The notes: generated by a model from the letters alone, not told the origin. 64,000 bases of DNA from Desulfacinum sp. (GCA_014359885.1 JACIYN010000006.1:1-64000), one strand, 5' to 3'; positions 1-8,678 are shown, counted from the stretch's first letter. Program-made: numbers and translations.

Positions 1-278
1 TCCCCCATCACCTTGCCGTCCTCGCGGATGATGGAAATGCGCATGCCCGCCAGCCGGGACAGCCGGACGCACACGTTGTCGTAGGTTCCCGCCAGGGGCT
101 CCTCGGCTTCCAGGCGTTCGGCCAGGATTCGGGCCAGGCGGGTGGTGTCGTCCAGCAGCTGGCGTCGCAGGGCGCGACCGGCCAGGTGGGTGACGGCCCA
201 GCCGCCCAGGCTCATTGCCACAAGTAGGGCACAGGTGTAGGCGATATAGAGCTTCCAGAGCACATGGAGTCGACCCAT
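1..278 (-). CDS. phoR: PhoR-type sensor histidine kinase, N-terminal part only (runs off the window)
   Basis: This is the first 92 codons of a membrane sensor kinase that continues past the left edge. The start at 278 has a GGAAGGGGA ribosome site and lies inside the 3' end of the PiT gene (67-bp overlap). Residues about 8-30 form one transmembrane helix. The following arginine-rich segment contains LARILAERLE and a CVRLSRLAGMRISII stretch, typical of the small extracytoplasmic or PAS-like region of PhoR sensors. Position downstream of PiT and DUF47 genes fits phosphate sensing. The catalytic domains are not visible, so the PhoR assignment is by N-terminus and context. Confidence 0.7.
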   Translation of the reverse strand, partial: MGRLHVLWKLYIAYTCALLVAMSLGGWAVTHLAGRALRRQLLDDTTRLARILAERLEAEEPLAGTYDNVCVRLSRLAGMRISIIREDGKVMG

Positions 279-1210
279 AGCGGGATCCCCTTCCAGAGCA
301 GGTGCAGGGCCAGGAGCACGGCGGCCGCGATGACGGGGGTCAGTACCCAGCCCACGGCGATCCGGCCCACCATCCGGGCGTTCACCGTCTTCCTGTCCCG
401 CACCAGCCCGACCCCGATCACCGCCCCCACGATGGCCTGGGAGGAGGAGACCGGAACGCCGATCTGGGTGAAGACGTGAAGGGTGAGGGCCTCGGCCAGG
501 ACGGCCGCCAGGGCGGAGCCCGGGTCCAGAGGGACGATGCCCTTGCCCACGGCCATCATGATCTTGCGGCTGTAGGTGAGCACGCCCAGGGCGATGCTCA
601 GCCCGCCCACCAGGGCGGCCGCGGGGGCGTCCAGCAGCCCGGCGGCCACGTAGACCCCGGTCACGTTGGCCACGTTGTTGGCTCCCAGACAGTAGGCGCT
701 GTAGCAGCCCGTGACGAGAACTCCCAAGAGATAGAAGCGGTTTCGCGCCACCAGGGACGGCACGTGCTTCTCGATGACCTCCTGAAGGATGCGAAAGAGG
801 AGCCATCCGCCCACGATGCCGCCCACCGGGGTGAGCACCCAGCAGGTCACGATCTTGTAGAGTTTGGTGAAGTCGGGGGTACCGTGCAGGGCGGCCCAAC
901 CCAGAAGGGCTCCCACCACGGCCTGGGACGTGGATGCCGGAATGGCGGCGTGGGTGAGGAACGTAACGGTGCAGGCCGTGGCCAAAGTGACCAGAAAAGC
1001 CGCATCGGCACTCAAGGCGGCCAGGGCGCCGTAGGTGCCCATGCACTTGGCCCCTTCCAGGACGGCTCCGGCCACCACGAAGATCGCCGTGAGCCAGATG
1101 GCCACGGCGTAACGCACCAACCCGCTGGCCACGGCCGTGCCGAAGACGTTGGCCGAGTTGTTGGCCCCCAGACTCCACCCCATGAAACAGCCGCTCAGGA
1201 TCCGCCACAT
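212..1210 (-). CDS. pit: PiT-family inorganic phosphate permease
   Basis: A 332-residue multi-span inner-membrane transporter that takes up phosphate (as metal-phosphate) using the ion gradient. The two inverted PiT signature motifs are clear: GANNSANVFGTAVASG near the N-terminus (about residue 15) and GANNVANVTGVYVAAG in the second half. Matching SSSQAIVGAVIG and STSQAVVGALLG segments follow each. The length is that of short bacterial PiT proteins. It starts 15 bases after the DUF47 stop, so the DUF47-PiT pair is one operon, and its 3' end overlaps the kinase gene. The pairing with DUF47, CBS and PhoR-type genes supports phosphate rather than sulfate as substrate. Confidence 0.93.
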   Translation of the reverse strand: MWRILSGCFMGWSLGANNSANVFGTAVASGLVRYAVAIWLTAIFVVAGAVLEGAKCMGTYGALAALSADAAFLVTLATACTVTFLTHAAIPASTSQAVVGALLGWAALHGTPDFTKLYKIVTCWVLTPVGGIVGGWLLFRILQEVIEKHVPSLVARNRFYLLGVLVTGCYSAYCLGANNVANVTGVYVAAGLLDAPAAALVGGLSIALGVLTYSRKIMMAVGKGIVPLDPGSALAAVLAEALTLHVFTQIGVPVSSSQAIVGAVIGVGLVRDRKTVNARMVGRIAVGWVLTPVIAAAVLLALHLLWKGIPLWVDSMCSGSSISPTPVPYLWQ

Positions 1211-1225
1211 GTTGCCGTCCGCCCG

Positions 1226-1852
1226 CTAACGGAAGCTCACGCTCAGGATGTAGAGAGCATCGGCGGCGTCTTCCAGCAGATCGCTGAAACGGGTGAGGCT
1301 TTCCAGGAAATCGGCCAGGAACTTGCCGTCCCAGAAGCCCGCCACCGGCAGGGAGGCCACGCGCTGAAAGATGTCGTGTTTCAGGTCGTCCACCCTCTTT
1401 TCCAGGATGCGGACCGCCAGGGACTGTTCCCGCAGATCCCCCCCTTGCAGGGTGATCTCGAAGGCCACGGCCAAGATCTCGCACATCTGCCTGTTGAGGG
1501 AGGCGATCTTGAGGCATTCGTCGGTGAGGGAAGGGTGCAGCCGGATCATGGCGAAGGTCCGTGCGGCGTCTTCCAAGGTGTCGAAGGCCTCGTCCACCAG
1601 CTCCACGAACCGGCACAGGTTGGGGCGCAGGTAGGGAAGGAAGGCGCCTTCGAAGATGGTGGAAAGCACCTTCCTTCGGGCCATGTCGCCTTCCCGCTCC
1701 AGGTCGCAGATGCGCTCCACCAGATGTTCCTTGCGCTCGTTCAGGAGGCGGTCGAAGGTCTCGGTGGCCGAACAGAGGAGGCCCAGGTGTTCGCGCATGG
1801 ACGCCAGCGCCTCCTCCTCTTTCCGGTTGCCCTTGAGAAGTCGCTTAAGCAT
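1226..1852 (-). CDS. DUF47 (TIGR00153, PhoU-like) PiT accessory protein
   Basis: A 208-residue all-helical cytoplasmic protein of the PhoU-like DUF47 family, usually found next to PiT permeases and thought to modulate them. Visible family features include the ERICDLEREGDMARR segment, the metal-binding-type ExxxD pattern of PhoU-like bundles, and the C-terminal SFLESLTRFSDLLEDAADAL-like helix. The start codon at 1852 overlaps the end of the CBS gene by 8 bases and the stop is 15 bases before the PiT start, so the three genes are translationally linked. Confidence 0.9.
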   Translation of the reverse strand: MLKRLLKGNRKEEEALASMREHLGLLCSATETFDRLLNERKEHLVERICDLEREGDMARRKVLSTIFEGAFLPYLRPNLCRFVELVDEAFDTLEDAARTFAMIRLHPSLTDECLKIASLNRQMCEILAVAFEITLQGGDLREQSLAVRILEKRVDDLKHDIFQRVASLPVAGFWDGKFLADFLESLTRFSDLLEDAADALYILSVSFR

Positions 1853-2246
1853 GGCTGTTCTTGGCCCTCGCCACCAGGTTCGCCTGCATGATGTCCATGA
1901 GCGCCACCACGCCCACCACCCGGCCTTCGTCGCACACGAAAACGCGCGCCACGTTGGCCTCTTCCATGACCGCCGCCACCGCCTCCACGGTCTGGTCCTT
2001 GTCCACGCACCGAAGGGGCCGCCCCGCGATCTCCCCCACCCGCACGTTGTGCGGGTTGAGTCCCTTGGCCAGCACCTTGAAAACCACGTCCCGGGCCGTC
2101 ACCACCCCGTCCGTTTCCACGGGCCCGTCGGCCACCACCAGGAGGGAGCGGATCCGCTTGTCCACCATGCGTTCGATGGCTTCGTACACGCTGGCATCGG
2201 CGGAGATGGTTTCCAGTCGTCGTGTCATGATGTCTTCCAGCCGCAT
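1845..2246 (-). CDS. CBS-domain pair protein
   Basis: A 133-residue soluble protein made of two CBS motifs (about residues 8-60 and 72-128). Such Bateman modules bind adenosine nucleotides and act as energy or ion sensors. MRLEDIMTRRLETI is a classic CBS start, and a GGAAGGA ribosome site precedes the ATG at 2246. It lies first in the operon leading to DUF47 and PiT, so it may tune phosphate uptake to nucleotide state (inference). Upstream 2247-2402 shows no clear promoter. Confidence 0.85.
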   Translation of the reverse strand: MRLEDIMTRRLETISADASVYEAIERMVDKRIRSLLVVADGPVETDGVVTARDVVFKVLAKGLNPHNVRVGEIAGRPLRCVDKDQTVEAVAAVMEEANVARVFVCDEGRVVGVVALMDIMQANLVARAKNSHA

Positions 2247-2402
2247 CGTTCCCGTCCTTCCTTCCCGTGCTGAGGTTTCCTTTCCGGCGGCCCTTCCGGC
2301 CCTTGCTCCCCGGCGGAGCGCGGCGCGGCCTCCCATGGGCCCTGCGCCGTCCGGCTTCGTGTGCGTCCATCCCCGCCAGTGTGGTGCGGGGGCCGCCGGT
2401 CG

Positions 2403-3200
2403 TCAAGCCTTTCCGGAAGGATCTTCCCGGCCCCGTGCGGCGACGAAGACCTGCCGGGGAAGAGAAAGGCGGGAATCCAGGCGGGCCAGGGCGTCGTCGC
2501 GAGTGGTGGAGGCCACCACGGCCGTGCCGATGGTCTTTCCCGCCCCGTCCACCACCATCACCCGGTCTCCCGCATGCAGCCCGTCCGCGGTCCCCAGGCC
2601 GAAGGCCAGCTCCCAGCCGTCCGCTCCCTTGCGGGCCCGATAGACGGGGGCCACGCCCTGGCGGCGCAGGGCTTCGTCCCGTCGCGTCTCGGCCCTGTAG
2701 GACAGGCCCAGGCATGCCATGAGAACGGGAAGGGCCGTGGCGGCGACGATCCAGGGGCTCCAACCGAGAAGACGGCGAAAGAAGGACCGTTCGGCCTTTT
2801 GCAGGGCGTTTGCGTCTTCAAAAATGCGCACCCTGTACACGGGGTTTCGCGCGGCTTCCTCGGGGGTCTCCCCATGGAGAAAGACCCGAAGGGAGACTTC
2901 GCCCGCCGGAGCGTCGGGAGAGGCTTCCACGCGGCCCCGCCACAGGCGCCCCCGGCCTTCCAGAAAGACCAGCGTGACGTGGGGGCCGGACCTTTCGTAG
3001 GTCAGCCAATGGATGTCCGGGATGGCCGTTTCGGTCTTTCCCGCCACGGGGGCCCGGGAGCCCGCCACGAGGCGCACTTCCTCGTCGGGGGTCCGGAATC
3101 CGGCAACGATTGCGTCCATGGCCGAAACCAGGAGAAGGACGCCCGCCGCCAGACCTGCGATCCTCACCAGGGGCGGGGGAGGAGCCTTTTGCGGCTTCAT
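2403..3200 (-). CDS. Hypothetical two-span membrane protein
   Basis: A 265-residue protein of unknown function. Residues about 11-28 and 146-168 are transmembrane helices enclosing a periplasmic beta-rich domain. The C-terminal part (about 185-265), with GTADGLHAGDRVMVVDG, looks like a small beta-barrel facing the cytoplasm. I chose the ATG at 3200 because a hydrophobic anchor follows immediately and the longer reading adds low-complexity shadow sequence. It sits 5 bases after a 71-residue membrane protein gene, which suggests co-translation and a shared complex. Confidence 0.6.
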   Translation of the reverse strand: MKPQKAPPPPLVRIAGLAAGVLLLVSAMDAIVAGFRTPDEEVRLVAGSRAPVAGKTETAIPDIHWLTYERSGPHVTLVFLEGRGRLWRGRVEASPDAPAGEVSLRVFLHGETPEEAARNPVYRVRIFEDANALQKAERSFFRRLLGWSPWIVAATALPVLMACLGLSYRAETRRDEALRRQGVAPVYRARKGADGWELAFGLGTADGLHAGDRVMVVDGAGKTIGTAVVASTTRDDALARLDSRLSLPRQVFVAARGREDPSGKA

Positions 3201-3205
3201 GGAGG

Positions 3206-3421
3206 TCACCCTTCCCGAGGACCGGCCGCCCGGACGCTGCGGCACCGCCGGATGCAGAAGCGGGCCCCGATCACGGTGACCAGCGCCATGGGCAGAAAGC
3301 TCCGGATGAAAAAGGCCGCCATCATCTCCCCCCGGGCGGCCCCCCAATACATGCACAGGCACAGCTCGGCCAGAAGCAGAAGATCCATGGCGATCACGAT
3401 CCCTTTTTGTCTCGCATTCAT
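3206..3421 (-). CDS. Small two-span membrane protein, unknown function
   Basis: A 71-residue protein with two hydrophobic helices (about 9-27 and 33-54) and a basic, Cys-containing tail (ARFCIRRCRS). It lies directly upstream of the 265-residue membrane protein, spaced 5 bases. I do not recognise a family. Coding is supported by the strong hydrophobic pattern, the tight spacing and the ATG start; small size keeps confidence moderate. Confidence 0.5.
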   Translation of the reverse strand: MNARQKGIVIAMDLLLLAELCLCMYWGAARGEMMAAFFIRSFLPMALVTVIGARFCIRRCRSVRAAGPREG

Positions 3422-3539
3422 GCGGTCCCCCCGGTTTTTCCCGATTGTGGAAAGAACTTAACGCCGGCTAACGCATATCCCCGCCTTCAATATCCGTTTC
3501 GTCCCAGGAACTTGTCCGGAATGGGTGTGTGGCTCAAAG

Positions 3540-3600
3540 GCCGCGTATTTCCGGTCTTTTCGTAGCCGCGGGGCTCCGCCCCGCGGCCGGGACGAAGCGC
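3540..3600. repeat. Partial repeat C module (GC-rich palindrome)
   Basis: The gap 3422-3612 has no gene. It contains the half-module TCGTAGCCGCGGGGCT...CCCCGCGG, the same inverted repeat seen in full near 35680, 51350 and 63770. It may act as a stem-loop between the genes at 3613 and 3421. Confidence 0.5.
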
Positions 3601-3612
3601 CCTCCCCGGGCC

Positions 3613-3951
3613 TTACTTCTTTCGCAGATCCTGCTTGGACACGTTCATGACCCGGATGGCGATCCGTTCGGAACCCTTGGTTTCATAGGCGATCCGAACC
3701 ACGTCTCCGGGCTCCGGCGGAATACCCACCAGGGCCCCCTCGGTCCGGTAGACCGAGGTGATGCCCGTGGGTCGCCCGTAGGGATTCTCGTGGCTGATGT
3801 TGGTGTCAAACTCCTCGATGGTGAGCGTTTTGGCGGCGGCATCCACCGCGATCACCTTGCCCTGGGCCACCTCGGCGGCCTGGGACGCCGCCGGAACAAC
3901 CAGGCACGAAAGGGCGAGGAAAAGAACCCACAACCCGAACAGTCTTTTCAT
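3613..3951 (-). CDS. Small exported protein, unknown function
   Basis: A 112-residue protein with a clear signal peptide (MKRLFGLWVLFLALSCLVV, cleavage near AASQAAEVA at about residue 26). The mature part is a small beta-rich domain with AQGKVIAVDAAAKTLTIEEF, resembling periplasmic OB-like or CopK-like domains. It lies between the TauE exporter gene and the small membrane proteins on the same strand (113 bases after TauE), so it may be a periplasmic component of that locus. No catalytic motif is seen. Confidence 0.65.
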   Translation of the reverse strand: MKRLFGLWVLFLALSCLVVPAASQAAEVAQGKVIAVDAAAKTLTIEEFDTNISHENPYGRPTGITSVYRTEGALVGIPPEPGDVVRIAYETKGSERIAIRVMNVSKQDLRKK

Positions 3952-4064
3952 GGAGTCTCCTCCGGATGGTTTCTTCCGCGTTTTGGTCTTGGTCCGCCCC
4001 GGCCCCATGGTGGGTTTCGCCGGGGCGGACCGATCCCCCCTGCCGACGGCGGCCTTCGGCCGCC

Positions 4065-5102
4065 TCAGAAGCTCGCCTGGGCCTGCTCCCGGGCCTTCTT
4101 TTCGCGCAGCTCCTGGGCCGCGCCCTTGAACATGATGGCCATGATGTAGGCGCAGATGATCCCGATGGCGCCCAGGATGATCACCGCCGCCGCCGCGTTG
4201 AATTTGTACTGCTTCAGGATGATGGACACCATGCAGGCCACCACGGCGCATCCGAAGGCCACCCGGATGCCGTAGCCCTTGGAGTACTTGGTGGCCACGG
4301 TGCCGATCTGGGCTCCGATGGCCGCGCCGGTGAGCATGACGAAGACGGCCACCAGCTCAATGCGGCCCTTGAGGCTGTACGTGAAAGCCCCGTACAGACC
4401 GGAGACCATCACCTCGAAAAGGTCGGTGCCCACGGCGATGTGGGTGGGGCATCCCACCAGGTAGACCAGGGCGGGCATGCGCAGCAGGCCGCCGCCGATG
4501 CCGAGGAACCCGGCCAGCACGCCCGTGGCGAAACTCACCACGATGGGGAGCCACGCCGAGCAGGTGAACCCCGCCGCCTTGAAGTGCATCATGGGGGGAA
4601 TGCGGATCTTATGGAGCGTCTTGTACCACGTGACGCCTTCCGTGCCCTTCTCTCCTTCCACGATGCCGGCCCTCTTCTTCTGGACGGCCTTGAAATAGTC
4701 GTAGAAGACCATGAACGCGATGAGAGCGAGAAAGACCACGTAAACCCAGCGGACCACGCTGCCCACCCGTCCGATGCGCTCCAGGAACATGACGATCTGG
4801 GCCCCGCACTCGATCCCCACCATGGTGCCCACCAGCATCACGATCCCCAGCTTGTAGTCCACGTTGCCGAACTTGGAATGGCGCATGGTGGACACCATGG
4901 ACTTTCCGGCGATGTGGGCGATGTCCGTGCCGATGGCGAAGGCCATGGGAAAGCCCAGGATGTTCAACCCGGGGGTCACCATCCAGGCGCCCCCCATGCC
5001 GAAAAACCCTCCGATGACGCCCACGGCGAATCCGATGAGCACCAATCCCGGCCAGAAGATCTCCATGCCGGCGATGGGCATGTGCAGATAGAGCCAATCC
5101 AT
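4065..5102 (-). CDS. Sulfite exporter TauE/SafE family protein (paralog 1)
   Basis: A 345-residue inner-membrane protein with about eight to nine helices arranged as two homologous halves. The half-repeat motifs are GFFGMGGAWMVTPGLNILG with GTDIAHIAGKS in the first half, and GFLGIGGGLLRMPALVYLVG with GTDLFEVMVSG in the second. The family exports anions such as sulfite or sulfonates, probably proton-coupled. The ATG at 5102 has a GGAGGGCGGATT ribosome site. It follows the DVU0150-like gene by 19 bases. A second TauE with its own small partner is at 17322, and both lie in a region with sigma-54-type promoters. The substrate cannot be read from sequence. Confidence 0.9.
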   Translation of the reverse strand: MDWLYLHMPIAGMEIFWPGLVLIGFAVGVIGGFFGMGGAWMVTPGLNILGFPMAFAIGTDIAHIAGKSMVSTMRHSKFGNVDYKLGIVMLVGTMVGIECGAQIVMFLERIGRVGSVVRWVYVVFLALIAFMVFYDYFKAVQKKRAGIVEGEKGTEGVTWYKTLHKIRIPPMMHFKAAGFTCSAWLPIVVSFATGVLAGFLGIGGGLLRMPALVYLVGCPTHIAVGTDLFEVMVSGLYGAFTYSLKGRIELVAVFVMLTGAAIGAQIGTVATKYSKGYGIRVAFGCAVVACMVSIILKQYKFNAAAAVIILGAIGIICAYIMAIMFKGAAQELREKKAREQAQASF

Positions 5103-5121
5103 AATCCGCCCTCCTCGATTG

Positions 5122-5421
5122 CTAGTGTTCCACGATCTTGCGGCTCTTGAGGTCCAGGCCGGTACGGGCCATGATGAAGTCCATAAGTAGGCCGAGAAAG
5201 CATCCGTAGACGGCGGTGAGCACCACCGCCCACACGGCGAAGAGCCAGATGTTGGTGTTGTAGAGATCGGCGAAGTATTTGAGCGCCGCGTTTTGAATCA
5301 CGCGGGTGTCCGCCACCACCACCAGCTGGCTCGCCTTGCCGCCGGCCGCCCACACGAGGGAGGGCGCCGCCACGGGCAGAAGCCCCGCAGCGCCCAGGAC
5401 TCTGCGCATCCACCTTGTCAT
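5122..5421 (-). CDS. DVU0150-like small membrane protein
   Basis: A 99-residue protein with an N-terminal signal or anchor (VLGAAGLLPVAAPSLVWA) and a second transmembrane helix at about 60-85 (NIWLFAVWAVVLTAVYG). It resembles the short proteins found beside TauE-type genes in Desulfovibrio relatives (DVU0150 family). I start it at the ATG at 5421 because a GGGAGG site lies 8 bases upstream; the GTG at 5430 falls inside that ribosome site. It is the first gene of the TauE operon and is probably an accessory subunit (inference). Confidence 0.75.
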   Translation of the reverse strand: MTRWMRRVLGAAGLLPVAAPSLVWAAGGKASQLVVVADTRVIQNAALKYFADLYNTNIWLFAVWAVVLTAVYGCFLGLLMDFIMARTGLDLKSRKIVEH

Positions 5422-5599
5422 GTCTTCCACCTCCCTGTTGGTCGGTTACACAAATACACAAAAACTCTTCTTTCGTTCCCTTCCACTGCCTTCCGTTTTT
5501 CGGTTACGTCCTCCTTTCTCCATAGGGATTCCAGCTGTCTTCTCTTCTCGAGGGCCCCTCGGCCCCGTTCATCCCGCGTCGGGTCGCAGCCCACAGCAG

Positions 5600-5614
5600 G
5601 CAAGCTCCATGCCG
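5600..5614 (-). promoter_or_regulatory. Putative sigma-54 (-24/-12) promoter for the DVU0150-like/TauE operon
   Basis: On the minus strand the sequence reads CGGCAT-N5-TTGC, with GG and GC at the required 10-base separation. It matches the consensus TGGCAC-N5-TTGC except at two positions of the -24 box. It lies about 180 bases upstream of the gene at 5421. The neighbouring gene encodes a sigma-54 activator, which supports function. Confidence 0.5.
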
Positions 5615-5905
5615 GCGAAATCCCACATCCTTTGCGGGATCCGGGGAAATCCCGCGCTCCATGAAAGCTGGCGGTCTTCTCAACCCCTGCGGGCGCGCCA
5701 CGGGGAGGATCCATCCGGGCGGAAAGGCGGCCAAGGGCGCGATGAACCACAAGTATTTGGTTATATGGGTGGTTTTAGGATATCTCGCCATGCTGTAAAG
5801 AAACCTGACGGATCCGACGCCGGTCCCGGCCGGATCCTCCGGGTGCAGAAGGGGAAAAACATTTGAATTTCCATTGGATGAAGATGGCGCGATTTTTGTG
5901 CGGCT

Positions 5906-5920
5906 TGGCACAAAGGTTGC
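5906..5920 (+). promoter_or_regulatory. Sigma-54 (-24/-12) promoter upstream of the sensor/activator gene
   Basis: TGGCAC-AAAGG-TTGC is a perfect match to the sigma-54 consensus TGGCAC-N5-TTGC. It lies 76 bases upstream of the ATG at 5996, predicting a start of transcription near 5932. The gene behind it encodes a sigma-54 activator, so the activator is probably autoregulated. Confidence 0.8.
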
Positions 5921-5995
5921 CCTAGGGAACTCCGGCAAGGGGCTGTGGAAAGGTTTGGCGGCCGCCGAAGGAGGCGGGGAAACAGAGGTGGATCC

Positions 5996-8542
5996 ATGCG
6001 CATCATCAAGCTGCTGAACGGTGGGGTGATGGAAGCCCGCGAGGCCTTCTCCTTCCGTTCCTTTCGACTTCGCACCAAGCTCTGGATGGTTCTGATTCCG
6101 GCGGTGGTCTTCATCCTGGTGGTGACGGGGTATCTGACGCACTGGTTTTCCAGCCGGTTTCTGGAGGAGGCGGTGCGCCGGACCGTGCTGCTCCAGACCC
6201 TGGGGGCGGCCCACGAGATGGAGCAGTTTTTCGACCGATGCCGGGAAGATGTCCTGTGGCTGGCCCGCGGTCCCCTTTCCCGAGACGAGGTGGAGCGGTT
6301 CCTGGACGCGAAGCGGTCCATCCGGGGGTGGGCCTATGCGGAGGCGGGGGTGGTCTTCCCCGGGCAGGGGCGGGGCACGGTGTGGCGGCTTGCGGAAGGG
6401 GTGCTGGAGACGGTTCCAACGGATCATTGGGCGGGTGTGTGGGACGGGGTGCCCGCAGCCGATCCCGTGAAGGGCGCAACAGGTTCCACAGAGGGCGGTC
6501 CATGGATCAGCCGCGTGGTGCCGGCCGTAGCGGCCCTCGGCGAGGCAACGGTCGTTCCGGGCCGGATCACCCATGTGATCCGTTTCATCGCGCCCGTGGG
6601 CCCATGGGGCGGATCCGGGGCGGGCGGCCCGTCACCACGGGGCTTCGTCTTCCTGAGCGTGGATGCCCGCCAGGTGCGGGACATCCTCTCCCTCTTCAAT
6701 TCGGCCCAATCCCCCCTTTCGGGCTACGCGCGCAGCCCGGAACTTCGCTACATGTATTTCGTGGATCCCGGCGGGTGGATCCTTTTCCAATCGGAAGACC
6801 AGCCCCGCAGCCCGGCACCGCTGGGAACGGATCTGGCCCGCTGGAACCTTTCCGGGACCTTCGGGCGTCCGGGCCTAAAGAATGCCTTTCGCCCGGACAG
6901 CCGCCACCGGGACTTCTGGCTCATGGCCGGGGAGCTTCGGGAAGGCAGGCACGGCGTCCTCATCCGCCGTGTGGAGCCCCACGAAAAGACCCAGGTGGAT
7001 CGGGTCTACCTGGGATACGCTCCCGTGCGTTGGCCTGCCGAGGGAAAGGGCGGGGAGGACTCCGTCTACGGCGGCGTCATCTTCGTGGATCGCAGCCGGC
7101 TCATCACCCGGGCGGGATACCGGCAGGTGGACGTCATCTTCCTGATCGGCATCGGGAGCTGTTTTCTCCTCTCGGCCATCGTGTGGGGGGTGAGCCGCCT
7201 GGTGACGCGGCCCCTGCACAAACTGGCCCGAGCCGTCGACGAGATCCAGGAATCCGGCCGGCTGCAACCCCTCTCCATTCCGGAAAAGGACCTGGAAACG
7301 GCCTTTCTCAAGGATGCCATCAACAATCTCATCGTGCGGATCCGGGAGCAGATGGAAACCATCGAGGCCCGGGACCGCCAGCTTCAGGAAACCCTCATGC
7401 GGGAAAGGATCTCCCTGGAGCAGGAGGCGGCCGTGCTGCACCGGGAGCGAAGGGAAATGCCCGAGGCCCTTTCGAAGCTGGTGGGCCGCTCGCCGGCCAT
7501 GATCCGTCTCCGGGACCAGGTGGTCCGGGCGGCATCCGCCGACGCGGACGTGCTCATCCTGGGGGAGACGGGCACCGGAAAGCAGCTGGCCGCCGAGGCG
7601 ATCCATGGGCTGGGGCCGCGCCGGGACAAGCCTTTCCTGGCCATCAATTGCGGGGCACTGGACGAGAACCTTCTCATGGACGCCCTCTTCGGCCACGTGA
7701 AGGGGGCGTTCACCGAGGCGAAGACGGACCGGAAGGGCGCCTTCGCGGCGGCCCACGGAGGGACCCTCTTTCTGGACGAGGTGGGGACGGCTTCGCCCAA
7801 GGTGCAGAAGGCGCTGTTGCGGGCCATCGCCGAGCGGAGGATACGACCTCTGGGGAGCGACGTGGAACAGGACGTGGATGTGCGCCTCGTTGCGGCGACC
7901 AACGAGGACTTGCAGGATCTGGTCCGGCGCGGTCTCTTTCGTGAAGACCTCTACTACCGGCTGAATGTCATCACGTTGCGCACGCCGCCCCTTCGGGAGC
8001 GACGGGAGGATATTCCCCTCTTGGCGGCCCATTTCCTGGACGAGGCATGCCGGCGCATCAAGCGGCCTCCGGTGGGCCTGACCCAGGGCGCCTTGGACGC
8101 CCTGCTGGCCCACGATTGGCCCGGGAACGTGCGCGAACTGGAAAACAGCCTCACCCGGGCGGTGGCCATGGTGGAGGGATCCTGGATTTACGCCTCCGAT
8201 TTGGGTCTGGGGGGGACGGGAGATCTTCCGGAGGACGGCAAAGACGGAAAAACGGCAAATGAAGCGGCTTCGGACGCGCCGGGAGGGTCTAACGGATTCC
8301 CCGAGGCGCCCCGGCCGGGCGGCGGGGATTCCCTCCCGCCGCTCAATGCCCGGCAGGCGCGCGCCCTGCCTTCCCTGCTGGCCCGGGGCCACATGAGCCG
8401 AAGCGAATACCAGGAGGCCGCCGGGGGCATTCCCGCCCGCACGGCCCTGCACGATCTTCGGGACCTGGTGGAAAAGGGGCTGGTGAAAAAGAGCGGCCGC
8501 GGCCCGGCCACGCGCTATAAGGTGGTGAACCGGAAAACGTGA
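5996..8542 (+). CDS. Membrane sensor fused to a sigma-54 activator (HAMP, AAA+, winged helix)
   Basis: An 848-residue one-component regulator. Domain order: transmembrane helix (about 29-48), large extracytoplasmic cache-like sensor (50-375), second helix (379-400), HAMP (400-450), coiled coil (455-490), sigma-54 AAA+ domain (about 505-740), and a C-terminal winged helix (782-848). Seen in the AAA+ domain are Walker A GETGTGKQ (about 523), the sigma-contact loop GAFTEA (about 571, usual GAFTGA) and Walker B GTLFLDEVG (about 590). The C-terminus lacks the usual Fis-type HTH and instead shows SRSEYQEAAGG...LHDLRDLVEKGLVKK, a winged-helix pattern. ATG 5996 has AGAGGTGG. It has its own perfect sigma-54 promoter and a heptamer array begins at its stop codon. 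Likely master regulator of the surrounding island. Confidence 0.85.
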   Translation: MRIIKLLNGGVMEAREAFSFRSFRLRTKLWMVLIPAVVFILVVTGYLTHWFSSRFLEEAVRRTVLLQTLGAAHEMEQFFDRCREDVLWLARGPLSRDEVERFLDAKRSIRGWAYAEAGVVFPGQGRGTVWRLAEGVLETVPTDHWAGVWDGVPAADPVKGATGSTEGGPWISRVVPAVAALGEATVVPGRITHVIRFIAPVGPWGGSGAGGPSPRGFVFLSVDARQVRDILSLFNSAQSPLSGYARSPELRYMYFVDPGGWILFQSEDQPRSPAPLGTDLARWNLSGTFGRPGLKNAFRPDSRHRDFWLMAGELREGRHGVLIRRVEPHEKTQVDRVYLGYAPVRWPAEGKGGEDSVYGGVIFVDRSRLITRAGYRQVDVIFLIGIGSCFLLSAIVWGVSRLVTRPLHKLARAVDEIQESGRLQPLSIPEKDLETAFLKDAINNLIVRIREQMETIEARDRQLQETLMRERISLEQEAAVLHRERREMPEALSKLVGRSPAMIRLRDQVVRAASADADVLILGETGTGKQLAAEAIHGLGPRRDKPFLAINCGALDENLLMDALFGHVKGAFTEAKTDRKGAFAAAHGGTLFLDEVGTASPKVQKALLRAIAERRIRPLGSDVEQDVDVRLVAATNEDLQDLVRRGLFREDLYYRLNVITLRTPPLRERREDIPLLAAHFLDEACRRIKRPPVGLTQGALDALLAHDWPGNVRELENSLTRAVAMVEGSWIYASDLGLGGTGDLPEDGKDGKTANEAASDAPGGSNGFPEAPRPGGGDSLPPLNARQARALPSLLARGHMSRSEYQEAAGGIPARTALHDLRDLVEKGLVKKSGRGPATRYKVVNRKT

Positions 8543-8678
8543 GGCGTGAGGCGTCAGGCGTAAGGCGTGAGGCGTAAGGCGTGAGGCGTCAGGCGTAAGG
8601 CGTGAGGCGTAAGGCGTGAGGCGTGAGGCGTAAGGCGTGAGGCGTGAGGCGTGAGGCGTGGGGAGTGGGGAGTGAGGC
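8539..8678. repeat. Heptanucleotide tandem array, 20 units of 7 bp
   Basis: Twenty consecutive 7-bp units of the form GTNAGGC (GTGAGGC, GTAAGGC, GTCAGGC, with two GTGGGGA variants) span 140 bases without interruption. The first unit includes the TGA stop of the sigma-54 activator gene. The array fills most of the gap 8543-8841. Confidence 0.95.

Larger units (their letters stand above)
5422..5995. other. Divergent regulatory region between the TauE operon and the sigma-54 activator
   Basis: 574 bases without a convincing gene. It carries two -24/-12 promoter matches pointing in opposite directions (5600-5614 minus, 5906-5920 plus). Short AT-rich stretches sit near 5445-5500 and 5750-5775, the latter with TATATGGGTGG-type sequence. 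No known activator site is recognised. The inverted repeat GCAAAGGATGTGGGATTTCG/GGGATCC region around 5620-5645 could be a stem-loop or operator. Confidence 0.6.

Noticed and set aside
302-1891. 529-codon plus-strand open frame over pit and DUF47
   Set aside because: It is antisense to two clear genes; its translation is Gly/His/Gln-rich without domains, a GC-bias shadow.
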